A stretch of DNA of 64,000 nucleotides, taken from NCBI RefSeq assembly GCF_019891545.1, contig NZ_JAHDIU010000004.1:124001-188000 (forward strand), written 5' to 3'. A program made the position numbers and the translations under genes. A model generated the notes under the pieces. That model was not told the origin of the DNA, made no database searches, and was given only the letters and a program-made list of their open reading frames with translations. Below, piece by piece: positions 41,176 to 51,888 of this stretch. Source of the stretch: Flavobacterium coralii (lineage in GTDB: Bacteria; Bacteroidota; Bacteroidia; Flavobacteriales; Flavobacteriaceae). Every line of letters starts with the position of its first letter. The stretch's first letter is position 1.

Positions 41176-42483
41176 ATGAATAATATCGTAGCCATAGTAG
41201 GACGCCCAAATGTAGGTAAATCTACTTTTTTTAACCGCCTGATACAGCGCAGGGAAGCTATTGTTGACGCTGTTAGTGGTGTTACGCGCGACAGGAACTA
41301 TGGAAAAAGCGAATGGAACGGAAAACAATTTTCTGTTATAGATACAGGAGGATACATAAAAGGATCTGATGATATTTTTGAAGGCGAAATACGCAGGCAG
41401 GTAGAGCTTGCCATTGATGAGGCCGATGTTATTGTTTTTGTTGTGGATGTAGAAGAGGGTATTACCCCAATGGATGAAGAAGTGGCAAAACTGCTCCGCA
41501 AGGTTACAAAACCGGTTATGCTGGCAGTAAACAAGGTAGATAATGCCATGCGCGAAAAAGATGCCATAGAGTTTTACAACCTTGGCCTTGGCGATTACTA
41601 TACTTTTGCAGGCATGAGCGGCTCAGGCACCGGCGAACTGCTGGATGCGCTTGTAGAGCTGCTGCCACATGAAACAGGAGAAGATGAAGGTGATGAGCTG
41701 CCCCGTTTTGCAGTAGTGGGCCGCCCTAATGCGGGTAAATCATCATTTATTAATGCACTGATTGGCGAAGACCGTTTTGTGGTAACCGATATTGCCGGTA
41801 CCACCCGCGACGCTATAGATACAACCTACAACCGTTTTGGCTTTGAGTTTAAGCTGGTAGATACTGCCGGTATCCGACGTAAGGCTAAGGTTAAGGAAGA
41901 CCTTGAGTTCTACTCGGTAATGCGCTCTGTAAGGGCAATAGAGCACAGCGATATATGCATACTGGTTATAGATGCCACCCGTGGATTTGAGGGCCAGGAT
42001 CAAAGCATTTTTTGGCTGGCAGAAAAAAACCGTAAAGGCGTTGTAATACTGGTAAACAAATGGGATCTGGTAGATAAAGAAACCAATACCGTTCGTGATT
42101 ACGAACGTGCCATACGCGAACAGCTGCAACCGTTTAATGATGTGCCTATCCTTTTTGTATCGGCGCTTACCAAGCAGCGTTTACTAAAAGCACTTGAAAC
42201 GGCAGTTGAGGTTTACGAGAACAGGAAACAACGTATAGCTACTTCCAAACTCAACGAAATAATGCTGCCTATTATAGAGCATAATCCGCCACCGGCACTA
42301 AAGGGCAAATATGTAAAAATTAAATTTTGCATGCAGTTGCCTACCCCTACCCCGCAGTTTGTATTTTTTTGCAACCTGCCACAGTATGTAAAAGAACCTT
42401 ACAAGCGTTATCTTGAAAACAAGATGAGGGAAATTTTTAACCTTACAGGCGTGCCTATAGATATTTACTTCAGGCAGAAATAA
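41176..42483 (+). CDS. der: GTPase Der (EngA)
   Basis: A 435-residue double GTPase acting in 50S ribosomal subunit assembly. The first G domain has GRPNVGKST near residue 8 with DTGG and NKVD, and the second has GRPNAGKSS with DTAG and NKWD. The C-terminal KH-like domain includes [16 protein letters not shown]. All nucleotide-binding motifs are intact. It follows era and ends at a strong terminator. Confidence 0.97.
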   Translation: MNNIVAIVGRPNVGKSTFFNRLIQRREAIVDAVSGVTRDRNYGKSEWNGKQFSVIDTGGYIKGSDDIFEGEIRRQVELAIDEADVIVFVVDVEEGITPMDEEVAKLLRKVTKPVMLAVNKVDNAMREKDAIEFYNLGLGDYYTFAGMSGSGTGELLDALVELLPHETGEDEGDELPRFAVVGRPNAGKSSFINALIGEDRFVVTDIAGTTRDAIDTTYNRFGFEFKLVDTAGIRRKAKVKEDLEFYSVMRSVRAIEHSDICILVIDATRGFEGQDQSIFWLAEKNRKGVVILVNKWDLVDKETNTVRDYERAIREQLQPFNDVPILFVSALTKQRLLKALETAVEVYENRKQRIATSKLNEIMLPIIEHNPPPALKGKYVKIKFCMQLPTPTPQFVFFCNLPQYVKEPYKRYLENKMREIFNLTGVPIDIYFRQK

Positions 42484-42491
42484 TAAAACGA

Positions 42492-42518
42492 AACCGAAGC
42501 AGTTGCTTCGGTTTTTTT
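42492..42518. terminator. Terminator after der
   Basis: Stem AACCGAAGC (42492-42500) with GCTTCGGTT (42505-42513), loop AGTT, then a T-run. It faces the convergent small gene at 42517. Confidence 0.87.
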
Positions 42519-42744
42519 AATCTTCAAGGGTTTCAACAGGTTTATCTTCATACCAATCCTTAAATGTTTTATCTGTCTTGTAATCATCAGTAAGTACCTT
42601 ATAAACCATATAAATTGTGAGTGCCTGACCTGCAATACACATTGCAAAAAGAGCCGTAAAAGACAGTTCGTAATGTGCCAGTACAATATATATAATCAAA
42701 AATGCAGTTGTAAAAACAACTAATTTGTGTACATAGCTTTTCAT
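42517..42744 (-). CDS. Small two-helix membrane protein
   Basis: A 75-residue protein with two membrane helices (about 8-23 and 28-49) and a charged C-terminus (DDYKTDKTFKDWYEDKPVE). An overlapping frame (42465-42686) lacks this organisation. Function unknown; it converges on der across the terminator. Confidence 0.65.
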   Translation of the reverse strand: MKSYVHKLVVFTTAFLIIYIVLAHYELSFTALFAMCIAGQALTIYMVYKVLTDDYKTDKTFKDWYEDKPVETLED

Positions 42745-42930
42745 AACTCAAAATTTTAACACTTTAAAATTACAAATCGTTAAAACTTTAATACGTTAAA
42801 AATCATACAATTAACAAATAATCAAACTTTTTAACACGAATTGCAAGAGTAAAACCCTTGCAGAAGGAATACTAAAACAGTTAATTAGCGGTTTATTAGG
42901 GTTAACCTTACTATAACCAACCAACTTAAC

Positions 42931-45780
42931 ATGTTCAGACTATTAATTACTGCATTAGTATTGCTGTGCACAACAGCCACGTTTAGCCAAAACATAACAT
43001 TAAAAGGAAAAGTTACCGACCCTGACGACTTTCCGCTCGAATCGGCAACTGTTTACCTTACATCCGTTAAAGACACTACCCTTGTAGATTATACCATAAC
43101 CGACAAAAATGGTAACTGGGAAATTAAAACACGCGTAAAGGAAGAACCTATCGATCTTAAAATTTCCTATATGGGCTTTGCCGATTATCGGCAGCGGCTT
43201 GAAAGCATTACTGCCGATAACGATTTTGGCACCCTTAAAATGGCTGATAAGGCCACAGAGCTTAATGAAGTAGTAGTTGAGGGAGAAATACCTCCTATCC
43301 GTGTAAAAAGTGATACATTGGAGTTTAATGCAGCTTCTTTTAAAGTGCGCCCTGATGCCAATGTAGAAGCCCTGCTAAAGCAACTGCCGGGCGTAGAGGT
43401 AAGTTCTGACGGAAAAATAACCGTTAATGGTAAAGAGGTGAACCAGGTTTTGGTTAACGGTAAGCCTTTTTTTGATGAAAACGGAAAAATTGCCCTGCAA
43501 AACCTGCCTGCCGAAATTATAGATAAAATACAGGTTAGCGACACCAAGACCAAGCAGGAAGAGCTTTCGGGGGAAAACGCAAGCGGCGATAACGCGAGTA
43601 TAAACCTTACCATACAGGAAGATAAGAACAAAGGGCTCTTTGGCAGGCTTATGGGCGGCTACGGTACCGATGAGCGATATGAAAGCAGCGGTATGATAAA
43701 TTATTTTAAAGATAAGCGCAAAATAAGCATACTCGCTTCCAGTAATAACATCAATTCCACAGGTTTTTCTATGGACGAGATATTCGACAGTATGGGTGGC
43801 GGGCGCAATTACTCTATTTATACAACATCTGACGGGGCTTTTAATATTAACGGCATGCAGTTTGGCGGCGGCAGTGGTGTAACCCGGTCTAACCTGATTG
43901 GTATCAACTACTCTGATGAATGGCTAAAAGACTCTGAAAACAGTGCAAGCTATTTTTACACACAAGCTGATACCGAAAACGAGAACCGCACACGCCAAAC
44001 CACTTTCCTTACAGAAAATGAAACAGGCGGAGCCGCAACACCAGGCGAAAGAAGCATCACGTCTGAGTCTACGTCAAAATCGTATACAGATAAATATGCC
44101 CATAACTTTAATACGCGATTTGAGTTTAAGATAGACTCTACCGCGACAATATTTTTTGATCCTCAATTCAGCAGGGCAAAAAGCAAATACCGTAATACCG
44201 ACAGCCAGACTACCGTGAACCAGGATAATGAACTTTTAAACGAAAGCTCGGGCACCACATATAATGAAAGTGATAATGATGCTTATGAAGGCTCAATATG
44301 GTTTAATAAAAACTTCAGCAGCAAAAAAGGGCGCTATGTGAGCGGTTATATAAATACCAGTAACCGTAAAGATGACAGTTCTAACTTTCTGCAATCGCTC
44401 ACTACCTTTTACAATGGTGAAGATATTGATGGCGACGGGGTTCCCGATATTACAGAAGATAACCGAAATCAGCTAAGGCGTAATATTCAGACAGAAGACA
44501 ATTATTACTTCCAGCTTGAATATACAGAGCCGGTTACAGATTCCATTAAAATATCCGTTTCAGGAGATTACAGGATAAGAGGCTCTGTAGAAAACCGTGA
44601 TGGCTTTGATTTTGATGAGGCAACAGGAGGATATACTGATTTTAACAGCCTGCTTACCAACTACCTGCGCTCTGACCTGAACGACTTTTCGCCAAAAGTA
44701 GGGATGCAGCTTAATAAAAGTAAGCTGAACATTAGCTTTGATGCCGGTGTGCGCATTGCCGATTTCAATAACTTTGGCTCTTACATGGGTACGGATTATG
44801 AAGTGAATAAAGATTACCTGTTACCAGCAGCTAATTTTAACTTCCGGTACAGGTTCACTAAATCACAGTCTACCTATTTTTATTATAACTACAGCGTAGA
44901 TTTCCCGAACGCAAGCCAGATACTGCCTATTGAAGACCTCAGTAACCCGCTTATAACGCAAACAGGCAATCCTGATATAGATTTGAATAAAGGGCATTAT
45001 TTTTATGCCAACTTCCGGGATTATGATTATTCTACCCGCTCAGGCTATAACTTTTACGGAGGCGGTAATTTTTATGACAGCAGGGTAGTGAGCAACACCT
45101 TTATTGATGAGAGCGCCAAGAGGGTTACAACCTACACGAATGTTGCCGGTACATTTAATACGTGGTTTGGGGGGTACTATAATAAATCTATAAAGAAAGA
45201 AGCGCATACCTTCAGGTACAGTGCGGGCATAAACGGTAATATCAACCGTTGGAAAGGGTTTACAAACGGCGGGCTTTATGCTGCAAACCAGTACAGCTTT
45301 AACCCGCAGGGCAGCTTTACATATGAGTATGGCGAATTACTTGTGATTAACCCGTCTTATGAGTTTTCTTATGATGAAACACATTATACTAACTATGCTA
45401 CAGATGTGGCCTATAATGCTACGCACAGGCTTATGCTGCAAACAACATCATACTGGCCCAAGCATTTTGTTTTTGGTAACGATTTCAGCTATAACTACAA
45501 CTCTAACCTGGGTTCGGGCTTCCGCAGGGATTTCTATCTCTGGAATATGAGCCTCGGTTATAACTTTATGAATGATAACCTGCTGTTTAAGGTTAAAGTA
45601 TATGACCTTTTAAACCAAAACACAGGAACATCTAGAACTGTAACGGCAACCTCAATTTACGACCAGCAAAATGTCGTATTGCAACGTTATGCCATGTTTT
45701 CGCTTACCTTTAAGTTTGATAAATTCGGCACTAAGAAAAAAGATGATAATGATGGCGGCTCCCGCTTCTGGTGGTTTTAA
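42931..45780 (+). CDS. Outer-membrane beta-barrel protein with carboxypeptidase-like domain (first of a tandem pair)
   Basis: A 949-residue protein. It has a signal peptide (MFRLLITALVLLCTTATFSQ), a carboxypeptidase-regulatory-like domain (about 22-110), a plug-like region (FKVRPDANVEALLKQLPGVE, VNQVLVNGKPFFDENG) and a large barrel. A DIDGDGVPD loop (498-506) could bind calcium on the cell surface. It belongs to the TonB-receptor-like OMP_b-brl_3 type that lacks a SusD partner. The next gene, 26 bases downstream, encodes a paralogue with near-identical plug motifs. The substrate is unknown. Confidence 0.88.
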   Translation: MFRLLITALVLLCTTATFSQNITLKGKVTDPDDFPLESATVYLTSVKDTTLVDYTITDKNGNWEIKTRVKEEPIDLKISYMGFADYRQRLESITADNDFGTLKMADKATELNEVVVEGEIPPIRVKSDTLEFNAASFKVRPDANVEALLKQLPGVEVSSDGKITVNGKEVNQVLVNGKPFFDENGKIALQNLPAEIIDKIQVSDTKTKQEELSGENASGDNASINLTIQEDKNKGLFGRLMGGYGTDERYESSGMINYFKDKRKISILASSNNINSTGFSMDEIFDSMGGGRNYSIYTTSDGAFNINGMQFGGGSGVTRSNLIGINYSDEWLKDSENSASYFYTQADTENENRTRQTTFLTENETGGAATPGERSITSESTSKSYTDKYAHNFNTRFEFKIDSTATIFFDPQFSRAKSKYRNTDSQTTVNQDNELLNESSGTTYNESDNDAYEGSIWFNKNFSSKKGRYVSGYINTSNRKDDSSNFLQSLTTFYNGEDIDGDGVPDITEDNRNQLRRNIQTEDNYYFQLEYTEPVTDSIKISVSGDYRIRGSVENRDGFDFDEATGGYTDFNSLLTNYLRSDLNDFSPKVGMQLNKSKLNISFDAGVRIADFNNFGSYMGTDYEVNKDYLLPAANFNFRYRFTKSQSTYFYYNYSVDFPNASQILPIEDLSNPLITQTGNPDIDLNKGHYFYANFRDYDYSTRSGYNFYGGGNFYDSRVVSNTFIDESAKRVTTYTNVAGTFNTWFGGYYNKSIKKEAHTFRYSAGINGNINRWKGFTNGGLYAANQYSFNPQGSFTYEYGELLVINPSYEFSYDETHYTNYATDVAYNATHRLMLQTTSYWPKHFVFGNDFSYNYNSNLGSGFRRDFYLWNMSLGYNFMNDNLLFKVKVYDLLNQNTGTSRTVTATSIYDQQNVVLQRYAMFSLTFKFDKFGTKKKDDNDGGSRFWWF

Positions 45781-45806
45781 TATTGTATAACCAAAACAGC
45801 AAGGCT

Positions 45807-48587
45807 ATGGCTAAAAACCTGCTGCTGCTATTCCTTATTTTGCCTGTTCTCTGTGCGGCACAAACCATCACCCTGAAAGGCAAGGTAACCGACCCTGACG
45901 ATATTCCGCTGGAGTCGGCAACGGTTTACCTTATCACAGTGGCAGACAGTACCGTTATAGATTACACACTATCTGACAGCGAAGGCAAGTGGGAAATAAA
46001 AACACGTGAAAAAGATGCCGCAACAGATTTGCGTATCTCTTTTATAAGCTTTAACGACCACAAAGAGCGCCTTGAGCAGCTTAAGGGCGATAAAGATTTC
46101 GGCACTGTTAAGCTCAAGGAAATGCCGACAGAGCTTAATGAAGTAATTGTAGAAAGAGATGTGCCGCCAATACGGGTTAAAAAAGATACACTTGAGTTCA
46201 ACGCTTCCTCTTTTAAAGTACGTCCCGACGCCAATGTTGAAGCCTTGCTTAAAAAACTGCCGGGGGTAGAAATAGATGCAAACGGCAATATAACCATCAA
46301 CGGAAAATCGGTAAGCAAGATACTTGTAAACGGAAAGCCTTTTTTTGACGAGAACGGGCAGATTGCGCTACAAAACCTGCCTGCGGATATTATTGATAAA
46401 GTACAGGTAACAGACACCAAAACCGCGAAAGAAGAACTTACCAAACAGGATGCTTCAGGACAGCTATCTACAATAAACCTTACCATAAAAAAAGGCAAGA
46501 ACAAAGGGACTTTTGGCAAAGCCACAGCCGGATACGGTACTAATGAGCGCTATGAGGGCAGTGTGATGGCTAACTTTTTCAGGGATGAAACTAAGATAAG
46601 CCTTGTTGGCTCCAGCAATAACATTAACTCCTTGGGGCTTGATTTTGGCGGCGGGATAGGCAGCACCAGGATGTCTTACAGAATGGGCGGTATGGGAATG
46701 GGAATGATGCAATATACAGGTGCGTCGGGCATTACACAATCCGGCACAACCGGCATTAATTACTCTGATGAACTGATAAAAGGGTTTGACTCTACTGTCA
46801 GCTATTTTTACAATACCTCCGATTCTGAAAACGAAAACCGTACTAACCAGGTAACTTTTATTACCCCCGGCCCGGGCGAGAATGCAGATACCGAAAGAAG
46901 TATTACAACTAATTCAGAATCAATAAGCAACAGCGAAAGGCAATCGCACAATGTTAATTCACGTTTCAGAATAGAGATAGACTCTACCTCATCAGTGCAC
47001 TTTGACCCAAGGTTTTCTTCATCACAAACAAAAACACGGGCCAGGTCTTCGCAAACTGCCGTTGACCAGGATGGGGAGCTGCTGAATGAAAGCGCCGGAT
47101 CTACGTTTAACGACAGTAACAGTAATGACTTTAACGGCTCATTAGTTTATAATAAAGTTATAAACAAACGTAAAAGTTTTATCGCTGTAAGTATGCAGGG
47201 CAACAGGAACATTAACAAGAGTGCTGAGTTTAACCGGTCGCAAACCGCATTTTATAACCAAGATGCTGACGGAGACGGTGAACCCGACATAGTAACCGAT
47301 AACCGGAACCAGGTGCAGTATAACCGGCAGGAACGCGGCAATTATGCTATAGAAACCGAATATAGCGAGTATGTTACCGATTCACTGCAATTGAATACCT
47401 CACTTCAGTACAACCACCAAAGCAATGTGGCAGACCGTGACGGCTTTAATTTTGATGAGGCATCAGGAGGTTTTACCAACCGTAACGACTCTATAAGCAA
47501 TTACCAGTATTCCGAAAACAATGCTTTTACACCAAAGCTGGGGCTTACATGGAAGCGGAAGAAGTTCAGGGTAAACCTCTCCGGAGGACCAGCTTTTACC
47601 AGGCTATATAATGAAGGTGGCTATATGGGCCTTAATTATAACATCACTAAAAATTATATTGTTCCTGATTTACAGGGCAGCATGTTTTATAATATTACCA
47701 AAAGTAAAACCGTTTCGTTTAACTACAACTATAATGTAAACCTGCCCGATGCAAGGCAGCTCTTACCCATACAGGATCTTAGCAATCCACTTTCTACGCA
47801 GGTGGGTAACCCTGATTTAAATCCTTCCGCCAATCATGGCATTGCGCTAAACCTTCAGTCTTATGATATGGCTGACCGCAGGGGCTTGTACTTAATGGGG
47901 AGTTTTAATTATACCGAAAACAGCATTGTAAGTAATACCGTAATAGATGATAGCGGTAAAAGCACCACAAGCTATACCAACATATCAGGGAATTATTCGA
48001 CACGAATTTCAGCGAATTGGAACAAGTCTTATAAGCGCGAAGCAAGTTCTATTATGGTTGGTTTAGGCATTAGCACAGGCCTGAACCACAACAGGGGCTT
48101 TACCAACGGCAGCCTATATGAAGCCGACCAGCTTAGTTTGGTGCCGAGGCTTAGCATAAATTGGGATTATGGCGAACTTTTTAGTGTTTCAACGTGGTAT
48201 AACTATAACTACAACAGCACCAATTACACCAATTATACTATAGACCGTACTTCTTTCGGCAGCCATTCTTTAAATGTGAACACCACCACTTACTGGCCTA
48301 AAAATTTTGTATTCGCAAACGATTTTAATTTTACTTATAACCCGCGTCTTGGCGCAGGTTTCAGGAAAAGCTCTTACTTATGGAATATGAGCCTGGGCTA
48401 TAACATAATTGAAAACAAGCTGATGATGCGCGTAAGGGTTTACGACCTGCTAAAGCAGAATGTAGGCACGCAACGCACTGTAAGTGCCACATCTATAACC
48501 GACCAGCAGAATACGGTTTTAGGGCGCTATGCCATGTTTAGCCTTACGTATAGCTTTAACCACTTCGTTAAAAACAGCAATAAATAA
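45807..48587 (+). CDS. Outer-membrane beta-barrel protein, tandem paralogue
   Basis: A 926-residue protein starting MAKNLLLLFLILPVLCAAQ; the frame extends 12 codons upstream into the previous gene, but the signal peptide defines this start. Domain order equals that of the preceding gene: TLKGKVTDPDD at the N-terminus, FKVRPDANVEALLKKLPGVE in the plug, and a barrel with a DADGDGEPD loop (486-494). A Met/Gly-rich insertion (MSYRMGGMGMGMMQY) in the extracellular part is absent from the first copy. The pair probably arose by tandem duplication and now shares one transcript. Confidence 0.88.
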   Translation: MAKNLLLLFLILPVLCAAQTITLKGKVTDPDDIPLESATVYLITVADSTVIDYTLSDSEGKWEIKTREKDAATDLRISFISFNDHKERLEQLKGDKDFGTVKLKEMPTELNEVIVERDVPPIRVKKDTLEFNASSFKVRPDANVEALLKKLPGVEIDANGNITINGKSVSKILVNGKPFFDENGQIALQNLPADIIDKVQVTDTKTAKEELTKQDASGQLSTINLTIKKGKNKGTFGKATAGYGTNERYEGSVMANFFRDETKISLVGSSNNINSLGLDFGGGIGSTRMSYRMGGMGMGMMQYTGASGITQSGTTGINYSDELIKGFDSTVSYFYNTSDSENENRTNQVTFITPGPGENADTERSITTNSESISNSERQSHNVNSRFRIEIDSTSSVHFDPRFSSSQTKTRARSSQTAVDQDGELLNESAGSTFNDSNSNDFNGSLVYNKVINKRKSFIAVSMQGNRNINKSAEFNRSQTAFYNQDADGDGEPDIVTDNRNQVQYNRQERGNYAIETEYSEYVTDSLQLNTSLQYNHQSNVADRDGFNFDEASGGFTNRNDSISNYQYSENNAFTPKLGLTWKRKKFRVNLSGGPAFTRLYNEGGYMGLNYNITKNYIVPDLQGSMFYNITKSKTVSFNYNYNVNLPDARQLLPIQDLSNPLSTQVGNPDLNPSANHGIALNLQSYDMADRRGLYLMGSFNYTENSIVSNTVIDDSGKSTTSYTNISGNYSTRISANWNKSYKREASSIMVGLGISTGLNHNRGFTNGSLYEADQLSLVPRLSINWDYGELFSVSTWYNYNYNSTNYTNYTIDRTSFGSHSLNVNTTTYWPKNFVFANDFNFTYNPRLGAGFRKSSYLWNMSLGYNIIENKLMMRVRVYDLLKQNVGTQRTVSATSITDQQNTVLGRYAMFSLTYSFNHFVKNSNK

Positions 48588-48595
48588 AACCTGCA

Positions 48596-51001
48596 TTACT
48601 TAATTGAGAAGGTGGCAGTAAGTTTAAGGGCAAGGTTATCATTAAAACTGTCATAGACATAGCCCCCATAACGGTAAAAGGCACCCGCACCCAAGCCTAG
48701 ATAACCTATGTTAAGGTAATTCATTTTTAACAGGTGATCGAGCTGCAGGCCTGTTTCAAGATAAAGCTTATCCTTTATTTTATAATCAAAATTTTGGGGG
48801 TTTTGAAATGCTGTGTTTTCCAGACTGCCCCACCCTATATTATTATGAACTGAAATGTGGGGCTGAAAGCTCCCTGCCTTGAATAACAGCCCGCCAAAAT
48901 TATGGGTGGTAAACAGGTTAACATACCTGTCAGACAAAAACTCATAAGGCGTCATGGTCTGGAAGGTGTTTTTTATAATAACTTTTACATCATTATCATA
49001 GCTGCCTTCGCCTGTAAACAGCAACCCATACGGAAGTGGCTTATCTATGTAACCTGCCTCTGCCCTAAAGGTAGAGTTACCGAAATTCTTCGTAAAAAAA
49101 GTATGTTGTACTATTGCTTCTATCTTATTATAATTAAAATCGCCCTCAATAAATCCGCCAAGCCCGCGGGTATAGTTAACATACAGCACAGGATAAGGCA
49201 AACCTGTAGTAACACGCTGCCCGAAAGACTGCACAATTTTTTCCTTATAAGCAAACCGCATGCTTATACCCAGACTGGTATTGGTATAACGAAAGGTTTG
49301 CGGGTTCGTACCTGTAAATATATATTCATATTTAGGGGTAACTTTTGCATGGCTAAGGCTTACATTCCATTTGGTGTACCGGAGCGCCCTGAAAGCTGTA
49401 GTAAAGCTTTCTTCACGTATCCTGTCAAAGCGTGAGGCTATAACATTCCTGAAATCATAATAACTGAATTCAGGAAACTTAAATATATGTTCGCCAACCT
49501 CAACTATGTTGTCCTGGTATTTTAACCCTACTGTAAATTCATGCCGTTTTGAAAGCTCATAATTTAAAGAAGCTCCGTACTTCCACTCATAATCTTTGGT
49601 ACCATAGCCAAAAAAGCCTCCTAATTCTACTTTTTCAAACAATCTTTCATTGGTATACGCCCCAAGCCCGAGCCTGAAACCTTCATACTTGTTATATACA
49701 AGGGTTTTGCCAATATCAATATCTAAAAATTTTACAGGAACCCTTCCCTTTACTATTTTTTCCATAAGAGTTAGCAACCCGTCAAAATTATTTTTTTGAC
49801 CTATGCTGTCAATAACCCTGTATGTAGTGATATCTGAACTTTCAAGCGGCGTGTTACGCACATTAGCCCAGTAAATGCTGTCTTTTTTTGCTGCACCCTC
49901 TTTTATCCATACCGACTCCACCCTAAAATCTTTTTTATTAATGGGTGTATTTATAGCAACGGAATCTATATAACTTTTGCCCTGCACCATCATTCCCGAG
50001 CCGGGTTCAGGGTAGTTATTCAGTTCCATTGCATAATCAAGCTGCTGCGGAAACCAGTAGCCCTCGGGTGTATAAACATACTGCTGTTGTATGCGAAGGT
50101 CTATCTTACCTTTTTCATAAGGGGTTGCTGTTACATTTTGTATGGCATATTTATTTGTATTGATATACAAAAGCCCGGTTAGCCCTTCAAAATTCTTTCG
50201 TGGCAGTGGCTTATACGATATAACATATACCGTATCAAGGTTTGCATATAATGTATCCTGTAATGTAAAGCGGTATTTGTTAAGGCTGCCCCTGCTGACA
50301 GGGTTGAGGTAATTAACGTTTAGAAAGGGTATATTATCATCGTAAAAAGAAAATGGCTGCATATCAGTAGCTAAAGATGCAAATGAGGGATTGCGGAAAC
50401 CCGATACTTTGGTAGCCAGTACCACCTCTTCACTGTTATCAGGGCTCACATAACGGCGTTCGGTTACAGACTCCATCATAAAAATATGCCCGTCTTTCAG
50501 TATGTTCTTAGCCTCTATACTGTCCTTCTGCTTACTGTTTTTCAGGTCAAACGTTACTTTGTTATAACAACGGTAGCTGAATGATGAAAGGTTCTCCGGG
50601 TTATTAGCATCTTTATTGGCTATCACTTTACGAATTATCCTGTTGGCAGGATTCTCGCCCGGAGTTATCACAACCTCATTCAGCTCATTAGCCGAAAACT
50701 GTAGTGCAATGGTAATATTCTGCGTATTACTACCTATGGGCATTACAACATCCTGATAGCCCACATAGCTGCATTTAAGTATAGTAACAGGTTTGGAAGA
50801 GTTGTACTGGAAGTTACCATTGATATCAGTAGTTATGCCCTGTTTTGGGTCGTTATTAAAAATAATACTCGCAAAAGCAAGCGGTTCTTTAGTAGCCTCA
50901 TCTGTAACTTTACCGCTTATGCGCACTTGCCCGAAAAGCAATACAGGAAACAGGACGCACAATAACAGCAGGTACTTTTTGCAGCACATCTGTAATTCCA
51001 T
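48596..51001 (-). CDS. DUF5686 outer-membrane protein with carboxypeptidase-like domain
   Basis: An 801-residue protein. The signal peptide ends LFPVLLFGQ; the start could be the first Met (51001) or the fifth residue (50989). A carboxypeptidase-regulatory-like domain (about 25-110, ISGKVTDEATKEPLAFASII) is followed by the long DUF5686 region (ANRIIRKVIANKDANNPENL). The C-terminal barrel runs to the last residue (LALKLTATFSIK). It converges on the tandem barrel genes with only 8 bases between stops. Function of the family is not established. Confidence 0.87.
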   Translation of the reverse strand: MELQMCCKKYLLLLCVLFPVLLFGQVRISGKVTDEATKEPLAFASIIFNNDPKQGITTDINGNFQYNSSKPVTILKCSYVGYQDVVMPIGSNTQNITIALQFSANELNEVVITPGENPANRIIRKVIANKDANNPENLSSFSYRCYNKVTFDLKNSKQKDSIEAKNILKDGHIFMMESVTERRYVSPDNSEEVVLATKVSGFRNPSFASLATDMQPFSFYDDNIPFLNVNYLNPVSRGSLNKYRFTLQDTLYANLDTVYVISYKPLPRKNFEGLTGLLYINTNKYAIQNVTATPYEKGKIDLRIQQQYVYTPEGYWFPQQLDYAMELNNYPEPGSGMMVQGKSYIDSVAINTPINKKDFRVESVWIKEGAAKKDSIYWANVRNTPLESSDITTYRVIDSIGQKNNFDGLLTLMEKIVKGRVPVKFLDIDIGKTLVYNKYEGFRLGLGAYTNERLFEKVELGGFFGYGTKDYEWKYGASLNYELSKRHEFTVGLKYQDNIVEVGEHIFKFPEFSYYDFRNVIASRFDRIREESFTTAFRALRYTKWNVSLSHAKVTPKYEYIFTGTNPQTFRYTNTSLGISMRFAYKEKIVQSFGQRVTTGLPYPVLYVNYTRGLGGFIEGDFNYNKIEAIVQHTFFTKNFGNSTFRAEAGYIDKPLPYGLLFTGEGSYDNDVKVIIKNTFQTMTPYEFLSDRYVNLFTTHNFGGLLFKAGSFQPHISVHNNIGWGSLENTAFQNPQNFDYKIKDKLYLETGLQLDHLLKMNYLNIGYLGLGAGAFYRYGGYVYDSFNDNLALKLTATFSIK

Positions 51002-51087
51002 ATAATAGATTATTTACTATCCGGAAACTAAAATATAAAAAAAGAGGGTTGCAAAAACTGCAACCCATAAATTATATATTAATTGTG

Positions 51088-51888
51088 TTACCAGCTACCG
51101 CCGGCACCACCACCACTAAAGCCACCACCACCAAAACCGCCGCCGAAGCCGCCGCCGCCAAAACCTCCTCTTCCGGAGCTTCCGCCACCGCCGCCAAAGC
51201 CACGGCCCAGGCTGCTAAGGATAATGATATCAGCAAGGTCTGAACCAAAACCGCCCCTTCGGCCTCCTCCACGGCCACCGCCGCCTCTTCTCGAAATGAT
51301 GGATATGATAATGATTATGATGATAATTATCGGTAGCAGTATACTAAATATGTTAAGCTTTCCTTTCTTTTTAAAAGTACGGTCTTCTTTATACTTTCCT
51401 GAAAGTATATCTATTATAGCACTGGTTCCTTTATCAAGGCCTTTATAATAACTGCCTGCTTTAAATTCAGGTATTATAACATTGCGGGTAAGTTCGCCTA
51501 TTATCCCCGCTGTTAGCCTGTCATCTAATCCATAACCCGGAGATATCCATATCTGGCGCTCTTTTTCGGCAAGTAATACCATTACCCCGTTATCTTTATC
51601 TTTTTGCCCTATACCCCATTTATGCGCCCATTCAGGTGTAAGTTGCCCTATACTCTCTCCTTTCAGGCTTTCAATAGTAACAATAACTATTTGCGTACTT
51701 GTAGTATCTGCATAGTTTACCAACTTTTGTTTCAGGCTGCTTTCTTCTGTTGCCGAAAGTATATCTGCATAGTCATAAACACTTGTCTGTTCAGATGGTA
51801 CCTGTGGTATATCATATTGTGCGAATGCTGTTGTAACACACATTATAATGCTGAACAGCAACGCTATTTTTTTGTTAATATAAATCAT
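51088..51888 (-). CDS. TPM-domain protein with Gly-rich tail (YgcG-like)
   Basis: A 266-residue protein with a signal peptide (LLFSIIMCVTTAFAQ), a TPM domain in the periplasm (about 30-165, VYDYADILSATEESSLKQKL, IWISPGYGLDDRLTAG) and a membrane helix (about 182-202, LLPIIIIIIIIISII). A Gly/Ser/Phe-rich tail ends GGFSGGGAGGSW. TPM proteins of this layout occur with LemA; the cellular role is unclear. It is the last gene of the LemA-TPM-TPM unit, sharing one base with the preceding stop (TAATG at 51888). Confidence 0.88.
   Translation of the reverse strand: MIYINKKIALLFSIIMCVTTAFAQYDIPQVPSEQTSVYDYADILSATEESSLKQKLVNYADTTSTQIVIVTIESLKGESIGQLTPEWAHKWGIGQKDKDNGVMVLLAEKERQIWISPGYGLDDRLTAGIIGELTRNVIIPEFKAGSYYKGLDKGTSAIIDILSGKYKEDRTFKKKGKLNIFSILLPIIIIIIIIISIISRRGGGGRGGGRRGGFGSDLADIIILSSLGRGFGGGGGSSGRGGFGGGGFGGGFGGGGFSGGGAGGSW

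Noticed and set aside
51083-51448. Pro-rich plus-strand frame opposite the Gly-rich TPM tail
   Set aside because: Poly-Pro is the antisense reading of the Gly-rich codons; no initiation context.
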